Of a stretch of DNA of 26,870 bases, positions 8,507 through 14,526 are shown one piece after another. The first letter of the stretch is position 1. Every line of letters starts with the position of its first letter. The position numbers were made by a program, and so were the translations under genes. The stretch comes from a virus, in IMG/VR virus record IMGVR_UViG_3300020172_003141, positions 1 through 26,870 of that record. One strand, given 5' to 3'. The notes under the pieces are model-generated. The model was not told where the DNA came from. It worked only from the letters and a program-made list of their open reading frames with translations, and searched no databases.

Positions 8507-10083
8507 TGTCCCTTTTTATATTCGCCTTCAAACGATTTTACCCAGCTGACGCCGTTCCATTTATATTGAGTAAGTGTATACAGATTTGTTTGATAAATCA
8601 ACTGATCTGAGCTTTCTTTAGCAGAAAATACTATGTACCATCTTGAGCCATTCCACTCTATAATATCATTTGCGTCGGCTATGAAGTCACTGTTGTCTGA
8701 ATTTTTCCAAGCATCAGGACCGTCTTGATTTAAGTTCAGTTTGTAAGTAACTGTACTGCCGATAGGAATAGCAGTGGCAGTTACAAGATAATATACTCCA
8801 TTGCTGTTCAATGAACTAGATGATGTGTATGTACCATCAACATACAGTTCGTGATTAACTACCAGATCAAACTCTATACCTGTGTTTATTCTTTTAGATG
8901 AATTACTAGTTACAAAAGTATCAATAACACCGCCTCCGATACTTTCTAATATAAGATATCGAGAGCCTGCTACAGGATCTAACCCAGAACCATTTGGGCC
9001 TACTTTTGTAGGATCTACGATGGCATCAAAACTTCCCCAACTAGCGGATACTCTGCTAGGACCTTCTATCATATCATTAGTAGGAAAAGTATCTTCATCC
9101 CAATTGGAAATCATCTGAGTTTCGTCTAATGGATTTAGACTTAGATATCCAACTACTTCGCTTCCATCATTTTGAAGAAGAAAAATTTTACTTAAACCTG
9201 CTTGATATTTTCCAGGATGCTGATCGATTATCACACGCCAATTTAACCAAGGGCCTGTATCTGACTTGTTAGTAATTTTAATTACATTCTGCTCTACTAA
9301 TATGTCAAAATTACCTATAGTAACTTTGTCTTCAGAAAGTAGCTCACTAAAACTAGGATATCCACCAGTACCTAAATCCATACCAAATCCTTCTATGTAT
9401 CCAGGATCATTTGCGACATCTCCAAAAATATTAGAAATAATTTTAGTAATTACTCCTAATTTTTTAACTTTTACAGGAGGACTTAGGTAGATAGGTGTCT
9501 TTAAATTTAATGTAGCAATATCTATAGATATGTTAGTACCTTGAGGAATAGATCTGCTGCTAAATGTAACGTCTTCTAATTCTACCACAGTAAGACTAGC
9601 CCAATCTACATAATTGTCTGTAGTTTGAATTTCCAAACTTGGATTAAAGAATGTTAAAATTTGTTCTAAAATTTGTAATTTCTGATCAGTACTAGTACTC
9701 CATATATCCACTTTTACAGTTAAAGTAAACGGAGTAGGCATAGGCCGTTCAATAGTAAATCCTTGACCAGGACTGCTGTTATATTGATTTAGGTCTTGAT
9801 CTATATCTCTTTCCTTAATATGGATCTTACCTACAAATGAAGCATCGGCTAATCTACTTCTGTCTAAATCTAAATCTGAAATATACACAGCGATGCGAGG
9901 AGCAGAGGATAATGTATTTTCACTATTTTGATTTATAACATGAGCAGCTTGCCTATCAGCATCGCCGTACATAACTGGTACACGAACAATAGTGCCGTCA
10001 CCATACTTGACTGTAAAATTGCTTAATAGCCTAATAATTTGAAGCAAATATCTTCTTACTTGCCCGTCATAAAAATGCAACAT
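8488..10083 (-). CDS. 15: gp15-like tail terminator / sheath stabiliser with C-terminal extension
   Basis: Residues 1 to about 205 align by eye with T4 gp15: an N-terminal FYDGQVRRY...LLSNF, then IVRVPVMYG, a QYNSSPGQGF-like segment (T4: QYNPSP), then hIWSTSTDQKLQILEQILTFFNPSL, and a closing strand ending YLSPPV. gp15 caps the contracted or extended sheath and joins the tail to the neck. The T4 protein is about 272 residues; this one is 531. The extra 310 residues after about 220 are Ser/Gly/Asn-rich and contain two aromatic motifs, IEWNGSRW and YKWNGVSW. The gene begins in a TAATG overlap with gp14, as expected for co-translated neck genes. It lies on the minus strand, opposite most structural genes here. 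Confidence 0.8.
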   Translation of the reverse strand: MLHFYDGQVRRYLLQIIRLLSNFTVKYGDGTIVRVPVMYGDADRQAAHVINQNSENTLSSAPRIAVYISDLDLDRSRLADASFVGKIHIKERDIDQDLNQYNSSPGQGFTIERPMPTPFTLTVKVDIWSTSTDQKLQILEQILTFFNPSLEIQTTDNYVDWASLTVVELEDVTFSSRSIPQGTNISIDIATLNLKTPIYLSPPVKVKKLGVITKIISNIFGDVANDPGYIEGFGMDLGTGGYPSFSELLSEDKVTIGNFDILVEQNVIKITNKSDTGPWLNWRVIIDQHPGKYQAGLSKIFLLQNDGSEVVGYLSLNPLDETQMISNWDEDTFPTNDMIEGPSRVSASWGSFDAIVDPTKVGPNGSGLDPVAGSRYLILESIGGGVIDTFVTSNSSKRINTGIEFDLVVNHELYVDGTYTSSSSLNSNGVYYLVTATAIPIGSTVTYKLNLNQDGPDAWKNSDNSDFIADANDIIEWNGSRWYIVFSAKESSDQLIYQTNLYTLTQYKWNGVSWVKSFEGEYKKGQWRLEF

Positions 10084-11378
10084 TATAAATCTGCCCTTGG
10101 TCGTAATGCTTTAGATAAACTTTGACGCTCTGACACTGCTTCTCCGTCTACTACTATAGTATTAGTGTTGTTTACAAATTCTGTCTTGGCAGATTTTCTT
10201 GTATCAAGATTAGTCATTGTCATTCTAACATTATCTTCTCGCTTGACCCAACGAGCTCCGTTAAATCTAAATAATCTATTAGGCATAAAATCTGTTCTAA
10301 GAAAATAATTTCCTTCTCTTGCGGATACAGGAAACTGTGTGCCGTGTCCAAAATCAACTCCGTTTTCTGGTATGCCATCTCCTAACAGATATCCAGTGTA
10401 TCCTGACCTATCTGGTCTTTCGTGTATACGACTAGCATCTAACGCAGTTGAACTAGCATCTTCATTGGTAATGTCGGCTGCTGTTAGAGCAGGCTTGCCT
10501 TCGGAATCTACAGCTAGTGTATAAAACGATCTTGTGTCATAGCCACTCTTAGGAGCGTCTGCTTCTGCTTGTGCGAGTATAGCATCGTTAATTTCGATAT
10601 TTTTATCAAAAGTACTTAATAAATCTTGTATAGTGTTTCCGCTATACACACCAAAGTAACTAGTATTAGGCGGAGTATTACCTGTAGTAGTAGCAGTTAC
10701 AGTATAAAGAATTCCTTGATATCTAATTATTTCGCCTGGATTATAAGTTCTATCGTCGTCATAATCCCCAACATAATTAGCATCTTGATTAGTAGGTCTT
10801 TTAAGTATGTCAGCGTACTGCTGAGTATCGCTAATCTTCTTTAATTTTAATCTATATAGATGTGGCCACCAAGTTTGACTAAATCCTTCTGATGCTCGGT
10901 TAACATCTTCCACTACAAAAAATCTAGGCATAGCACTATCACGGTCATTTAGAGCAAACTGATCTCTTAAATGAGGTAATTCTAGAACATCACCTGCTAT
11001 TGGTTTACGACCAATAATAGTTACAAAATCGTTAATGTGTACAGTCATGTAGACCATGTCATTGTCTAAAAATAAGCCAAATTGACTTAGATTAAAATCA
11101 ATATCTTGTACCTGATAGTGTCCACGTATTCTGTAGATATCTTCACTGTATTTTCTATCTCGGTTTTCTAAAAATAATAGATCTTGTATGTTTGTTTCTT
11201 TGAGCACATCATAATGGGGCTGATCCGCAGTTGCTTGGTCTACAGGAGTATTCTGGGGTCCAAGATATTTGTGTAAGTAAACATCTGTGCCGCCCACAAT
11301 AAACATTTCCCTAATTTGACGGTCTATAAACTTATAATCGTGTCCTTTTTCAGGACGATAGAGTGATATACGTGGCAT
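10083..11378 (-). CDS. 14: gp14-like neck protein with inserted carbohydrate-binding-like module
   Basis: I place the start at the ATG at 11378 (431 residues, MPRISLYRPEKG). A TTG start 45 bases upstream would lie above the promoter octamer and is unlikely. Residues about 1-185 follow T4 gp14 in layout: a short GTDVYLHK segment like T4's VECYYVPR, then DNDMVYMTVHINDF...PIAGDVLELPHL, matching QDEVTLSI...EPKEGDLIYFP, then FFVVEDVNR. gp14 forms the neck with gp13 and joins head to tail. Residues about 203-245 (YNPGEIIRYQGILYTV, then a TPPN segment) look like a short chitin-binding or CBM5/12-type fold. Near the C-terminus is NRLFRFNGARW. T4 gp14 is about 256 residues, so this version is much enlarged. 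The downstream gp15 overlap supports the assignment. Confidence 0.7.
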   Translation of the reverse strand: MPRISLYRPEKGHDYKFIDRQIREMFIVGGTDVYLHKYLGPQNTPVDQATADQPHYDVLKETNIQDLLFLENRDRKYSEDIYRIRGHYQVQDIDFNLSQFGLFLDNDMVYMTVHINDFVTIIGRKPIAGDVLELPHLRDQFALNDRDSAMPRFFVVEDVNRASEGFSQTWWPHLYRLKLKKISDTQQYADILKRPTNQDANYVGDYDDDRTYNPGEIIRYQGILYTVTATTTGNTPPNTSYFGVYSGNTIQDLLSTFDKNIEINDAILAQAEADAPKSGYDTRSFYTLAVDSEGKPALTAADITNEDASSTALDASRIHERPDRSGYTGYLLGDGIPENGVDFGHGTQFPVSAREGNYFLRTDFMPNRLFRFNGARWVKREDNVRMTMTNLDTRKSAKTEFVNNTNTIVVDGEAVSERQSLSKALRPRADL

Positions 11379-11385
11379 AGTACAA

Positions 11386-11393
11386 TATTTAGC
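11386..11393 (-). promoter_or_regulatory. Putative late promoter for gp14 (GCTAAATA)
   Basis: On the minus strand GCTAAATA ends seven bases before the gp14 ATG at 11378. The predicted leader is about two bases, with no Shine-Dalgarno. It abuts the divergent gp13 octamer at 11394. Confidence 0.55.
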
Positions 11394-11401
11394 GATAAAT
11401 A
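11394..11401 (+). promoter_or_regulatory. Putative late promoter for gp13 (GATAAATA)
   Basis: GATAAATA lies 15 bases before the gp13 ATG at 11417. The predicted transcript would begin near 11407 and still include AGGA just before the start codon. An out-of-frame ATG at 11404 is followed by a stop after seven codons. Confidence 0.6.
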
Positions 11402-11416
11402 CTATGGGAGATAGGA

Positions 11417-12196
11417 ATGCCAACTAACGAAATAACAAGTACGAATCCACAAGAAATCAAGCAGAAAGTGTACGACTACTGTCGCGTCATGTTAGGTGAC
11501 GGCATGATTGATGTCGAACTAGATCCTATTCACTATGAAACTGCGTTAGAAAAAGCTCTAACTAAATTCAGGCAGCGTAGTCCTAACAGTGTAGAAGAAA
11601 GCTATGTTTTTTTGACCTTAGAAAAAGATAAGAATGATTACGTACTACCGCAGGAGATAGTGAATGTACAAAGTGTTTTTAGACGCACATTAGGATCAAG
11701 AACAGGCGGCGGTACTGGTACTAATTTTGAACCATTTAATCTAGCTTACACTAATACCTATTTGCTTAATAGCACTATGCTAGGGGGCATCGCTACTTAC
11801 TTTATGTTTGCTGGTTATCAAGAAATGGTAGGTAAAATATTTGGTAGCTACATAGAATTTCAATGGATTCCTACCAGTAAAGTTTTAAGGATATTACAGC
11901 GTCCATTTACTGAAGGCGAAGTGATCATGATGAGATGTCAAAATTATCGCCCAGATTATACCATTATAGACGATTATTTGGCTAAACAATGGGTAAAGGA
12001 TTATACCTTAGCTACTTGTAAACTAATGCTAGGCGAAGCACGTAGTAAGTTCGGAGCTATAGCAGGTCCTGGCGGCAGCGGCCAATTAAATGGAGCTGAT
12101 TTAAAATCGTCTGGTAAAGAAGAAGTAGAAAAACTAGAAAAAGAATTAGAAACATTAGTAGCAGGTGGCACTGGATATACATTTATTATTGGTTAA
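11417..12196 (+). CDS. 13: gp13-like neck protein
   Basis: A 259-residue protein whose N-terminal third (IKQKVYDYCRVMLGDGMIDVELDP, then YETALEKALTKFRQRSPN and YVFLTLEKDKNDYVLP) has the layout of T4-like gp13: a small helical domain with an acidic 'LG...hxVELxxxxhxxxhxxAhxxF' motif followed by a beta strand after a charged turn. gp13 and gp14 form the neck that closes the filled head and receives the tail. T4 gp13 is about 309 residues, so the size is compatible. Residues about 185-205 (LAKQWVKDYTLATCKLMLGEARSKFG) are a helix common near the C-terminus of this family. It is divergent from gp14, with back-to-back late-promoter octamers between them, and is followed by an unknown gene after one base. 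Confidence 0.65.
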   Translation: MPTNEITSTNPQEIKQKVYDYCRVMLGDGMIDVELDPIHYETALEKALTKFRQRSPNSVEESYVFLTLEKDKNDYVLPQEIVNVQSVFRRTLGSRTGGGTGTNFEPFNLAYTNTYLLNSTMLGGIATYFMFAGYQEMVGKIFGSYIEFQWIPTSKVLRILQRPFTEGEVIMMRCQNYRPDYTIIDDYLAKQWVKDYTLATCKLMLGEARSKFGAIAGPGGSGQLNGADLKSSGKEEVEKLEKELETLVAGGTGYTFIIG

Positions 12197-12197
12197 C

Positions 12198-12575
12198 ATG
12201 AAAGTATACGATATTATTACCGAAGTAGCACAGCCCAAGCCTACAAAAAGGCAAAAGCAATCTACGAAAGGATTAAACATCTACGGTGATGTAGAAAAAG
12301 CTAACAGTGACTATGTGGCATTTAAACTTGGTCAGGCTATGGCATCCACAGACGGAACGAATGTTCCAGAAATTGATGCAAAAAGCTGGCATGGTAAAAA
12401 GAAAACTATTCACCCTTATACAGAAGTTGAACAGCAGATGTTTGAAAAAGCAGCGAAAGCAGTGGGTGCAGATTACAAAGACTTAAATAAAGGCAACATG
12501 AAAAGTATGGAACTAGATACTATTAACAAAGTTAGTCCTGTTGCTGCCCGAAAATTAAATAAATATGGCGTTTAA
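12198..12575 (+). CDS. Unknown 125-aa protein with capsid-targeting-like N-terminus
   Basis: The best start is the ATG at 12198, one base after the gp13 stop; a longer frame starting at 12165 inside gp13 is less likely. The protein is lysine-rich, with no membrane segment. The first residues, MKVYDIITEV, resemble the T4 internal-protein capsid targeting sequence (MKTYQEFIAEA) and include I-T-E, matching the (I/L)-x-E site cut by the T4 prohead protease gp21. The C-terminal half contains SWHGKKKTIHPYTEVEQQMF, AVGADYKDLNKG and an RKLNKYGV end, which I recall from uncharacterised proteins of other aquatic T4-like phages. Function unknown. Its position between the neck gene and a lysozyme gene suggests a virion or head-internal role. 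Confidence 0.65.
   Translation: MKVYDIITEVAQPKPTKRQKQSTKGLNIYGDVEKANSDYVAFKLGQAMASTDGTNVPEIDAKSWHGKKKTIHPYTEVEQQMFEKAAKAVGADYKDLNKGNMKSMELDTINKVSPVAARKLNKYGV
12558..12565 (+). promoter_or_regulatory. Possible late promoter octamer AATAAATA
   Basis: AATAAATA lies 15 bases before the ATG at 12581, inside the last codons of the upstream gene, where it encodes Asn-Lys-Tyr. The predicted leader is about ten bases. The coding constraint makes chance occurrence more plausible than at the other sites. Confidence 0.35.
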
Positions 12576-12580
12576 AAATA

Positions 12581-13411
12581 ATGAGACTATTTGAATTAGA
12601 TACACGAGCAGATAAAGATATAATTGATCTTAGATCTTTAATTAATACAACTATTTTAGAGTTTGGGGCAGACGGACCTGATGTAAAATTATATCAAAGA
12701 GCTCTTCAGTCTGTAGGTATCACACCTGGCCCTATAGATGGAAAATTTGGTCGTCAGACCAAAGCAGCGACCATAGTGTTTCAAAATAGTGTTCGCATTG
12801 AACCAGATGGTGTCGCCGGTCCTAAAACTTTAAAAAGTTTACAGGATATTATAGACGGAAAACGCGATTTAAAAGTAGCCCCTAAGCCCGACACTTCAAA
12901 AATCAAAGTAAAAGATATTCCTAATCCTGAAAACGCAAAGAAAATTTTTGAAAAGTTTAAAGACGAAGGATTTAACGATGTTCAATCCGCAGCATGGGTT
13001 GGCTGTATCACCGGCGAGAGTGCTAATAATCCTAACGCAGTAGGTCCTGAAATTAACAAAAAAACTGGAGAGAAGTATTATAGCTACGGTTTATGTCAAT
13101 GGAACAAAGGCAGATTTAAAAACTTACAAAAGTTTGCTAAAAGTAAAACTGGAAATTCCGACGGATGGAAGAATAATGTGAATCTACAAGTAGATTATGT
13201 CATGTGGGAACTAGATAACTGGGATGATATCATGGGATCTTCGACGAATCCATTAAGCATGATAACACCTCATGGTAACAGTCTAGAAAAAACACTGTAT
13301 AATCTTATAGCACATTTTGAAAAACCTGCGAATAAAGAATCAGCTTTTAAAACGAGATTACCATATGCTAGATCAGCATTGAGTAATTTTGGATCAGCAG
13401 ATATAAAATAA
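12581..13411 (+). CDS. Peptidoglycan-binding plus lysozyme-like muralytic protein
   Basis: A 276-residue protein with two domains. Residues about 32-90 form a PG_binding_1-type repeat (GPDVKLYQRALQSVGI, PIDGKFGRQTKAATIVFQ, DGVAGPKTLKSL). Residues about 117-215 match the phage tail lysozyme type (Phage_lysozyme2): IFEKFKDEGFNDVQSAAWVG, then GES (candidate catalytic E146), NPNAVG, SYGLCQWNKGR and a WELD segment. It should cleave host peptidoglycan, either as endolysin or as a virion lysozyme used on entry. There is no signal peptide, so an endolysin would need a holin, which is not seen here. The N-terminus MRLFELDTR contains L-F-E, a possible prohead-protease-like site. The neighbouring neck genes slightly favour a virion role, but this is undecided. 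Confidence 0.8.
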   Translation: MRLFELDTRADKDIIDLRSLINTTILEFGADGPDVKLYQRALQSVGITPGPIDGKFGRQTKAATIVFQNSVRIEPDGVAGPKTLKSLQDIIDGKRDLKVAPKPDTSKIKVKDIPNPENAKKIFEKFKDEGFNDVQSAAWVGCITGESANNPNAVGPEINKKTGEKYYSYGLCQWNKGRFKNLQKFAKSKTGNSDGWKNNVNLQVDYVMWELDNWDDIMGSSTNPLSMITPHGNSLEKTLYNLIAHFEKPANKESAFKTRLPYARSALSNFGSADIK

Positions 13412-13415
13412 TTTA

Positions 13416-13444
13416 TTGACAAGCCGACAAATTTAGTATAAATT
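13416..13444 (+). promoter_or_regulatory. Possible host-type (sigma70-like) promoter before dNMP kinase
   Basis: A perfect TTGACA at 13416-13421 is followed by TATAAA at 13437-13442 (15-base spacer) or TAAATT at 13439-13444 (17-base spacer). This differs from the late octamers and fits an early gene of nucleotide metabolism placed among late genes. The start codon is preceded by AAGGAG with five-base spacing. Confidence 0.5.
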
Positions 13445-13463
13445 ATAGTGTCAAGGAGATGCT

Positions 13464-14147
13464 ATGATTATTGGTTTTGTTGGGTTCATCGGTTCGGGCA
13501 AAGACACTGCTGCGGACTATCTAGTTAACTTTCATGGGTTCAGAAGAGATTCATTCGCCGCAACTTTGAAAGATGCTGTGGCCAATGTGTTCGGGTGGGA
13601 TAGAACTCTGTTGGAAGGCAGAACTAAAGAAAGTAGAGAGTGGCGCGAGCAAGTAGATACATGGTGGGCTACCCGGTTAAATATGCCTAATCTAACTCCA
13701 AGATTAATGCTTCAATTATGGGGTACCGAAGTATGTCGTAATGGATTTCATAATGACATATGGATAGCTAGTCTAGAAAATAAACTTCGAAAAACCACTG
13801 ACAATGTGGTTATCACAGACGTTAGATTCACTAATGAAATTAAATCCATTAAAGATGCTGGCGGTAAAGTATTTAGAATCAAGCGCGGCGAGGATCCTAG
13901 TTGGTATGAATACGCAGTAAATTTTAATCAAGGTCCTACAAACATGCGCTGGTCTTTGAGTAAAATGCAGTTAGATAGAGATAATGTTCACGCCAGCGAA
14001 TTTAGTTGGGTAGGAAATAGAAGTATAGATGCTGAAATAGACAACAATGGCACAATTGATGACTTATATAGTCAGCTTAGAAGTCAGGTTGAAGATCCCC
14101 TTGACGCCATTGAACGCCCTCTTTATGCAGGACTCGCTGGCAATTAG
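13464..14147 (+). CDS. 1: Deoxynucleoside monophosphate kinase (gp1-like)
   Basis: A 227-residue P-loop kinase. Residues 7-15 (GFIGSGKDT) form the ATP-binding loop. Then follow ADYL, the FAATLKDAVANVFGW segment typical of phage dNMP kinases, RLMLQLWGTE, and VVITDVRFTNEIKSIKDAGG, which holds the conserved DVRF-type motif. The enzyme phosphorylates dNMPs to dNDPs to feed phage DNA synthesis in the cytoplasm. T4 gp1 is 241 residues, a similar size. An AAGGAG Shine-Dalgarno precedes the ATG by five bases, and a sigma70-like promoter lies upstream. The conserved fold appears to end near residue 207 (DNNGTIDDLYSQ); the last 23 residues are encoded on DNA that is antisense to the C-terminus of the convergent HNH gene, with a 71-base overlap. 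Confidence 0.9.
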   Translation: MIIGFVGFIGSGKDTAADYLVNFHGFRRDSFAATLKDAVANVFGWDRTLLEGRTKESREWREQVDTWWATRLNMPNLTPRLMLQLWGTEVCRNGFHNDIWIASLENKLRKTTDNVVITDVRFTNEIKSIKDAGGKVFRIKRGEDPSWYEYAVNFNQGPTNMRWSLSKMQLDRDNVHASEFSWVGNRSIDAEIDNNGTIDDLYSQLRSQVEDPLDAIERPLYAGLAGN

Positions 14148-14418
14148 CACATACTGTTTTTAAGTTAAGTGGTCTAGTATTGTTAAGATTGCCGTCGACA
14201 TGAAATACATTAAATTGCTCTTTAAGTTTACTTTTAAATCCACACTTATCACAACTTAACTTTTGCCTATAACCGTCTTTGTACCATTTGGGTACACCGT
14301 GTGCTAGGCCTCCGTGTTTAATACATATTTCGCATTTTTTACGATAGTATGTTTTATTATTTTTAATATAGTTAACAGCGGCAGGTCTAAGATTACAAAT
14401 ACATAGTGGTCTAGTCAT
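14077..14418 (-). CDS. HNH homing-type endonuclease
   Basis: I place the start at the ATG at 14418 (113 residues, MTRPLCICN), because a late-promoter-like octamer ends five bases upstream; an ATG at 14445 gives nine more residues and would lie above it. Cysteine pairs CEIC, CDKC and CANC suggest zinc-ribbon knuckles. The nuclease core is FNVFHVDGNLNNTRPLNLKTVCANCQ, with His, Asn and a later His in the usual H-N-H spacing, followed by RVLHKEG and a WRQGDLQPDF end. I recognise this as a free-standing HNH type frequent in aquatic T4-like phages. Such enzymes cut related phage DNA and spread by repair. It lies opposite its neighbours between dNMP kinase and the sheath gene, overlapping the former by 71 bases. 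Confidence 0.85.
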   Translation of the reverse strand: MTRPLCICNLRPAAVNYIKNNKTYYRKKCEICIKHGGLAHGVPKWYKDGYRQKLSCDKCGFKSKLKEQFNVFHVDGNLNNTRPLNLKTVCANCQRVLHKEGVQWRQGDLQPDF

Positions 14419-14423
14419 ACTAG

Positions 14424-14431
14424 TATTTACC
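14424..14431 (-). promoter_or_regulatory. Putative late promoter for the HNH gene (GGTAAATA)
   Basis: On the minus strand GGTAAATA is followed by five bases (CTAGT) and then ATG at 14418. With T4 geometry the first transcribed base would be the A of the start codon. Confidence 0.55.
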
Positions 14432-14488
14432 CCGAGCCTTTTCATGCCCTTTTCTCAAAGGTATAAGTAGTCAATTTTGTGTTTTTCC

Positions 14489-14496
14489 AATAAATA
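14489..14496 (+). promoter_or_regulatory. Putative late promoter for tail sheath (AATAAATA)
   Basis: AATAAATA lies 30 bases before the gp18 ATG. The predicted transcript keeps a leader of about 25 bases carrying AGGAGA at 14515-14520, with normal spacing to the ATG. This is the arrangement expected for a very abundant structural protein. Confidence 0.65.
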
Positions 14497-14526
14497 ACAT
14501 TAGAACACCAAATTAGGAGATGCAAG

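Noticed and set aside
11379-11423. TTG start adding 15 residues to gp14
   Set aside because: It would lie upstream of the gp14 promoter octamer and inside the gp13 leader; the ATG at 11378 fits family layout.
12165-12197. Longer start for the 125-aa gene inside gp13
   Set aside because: The ATG at 12198 immediately follows the gp13 stop and gives the conserved short N-terminus.
14419-14445. ATG start at 14445 for the HNH gene
   Set aside because: The promoter octamer lies between it and the ATG at 14418, and the conserved protein begins MTRPLC.
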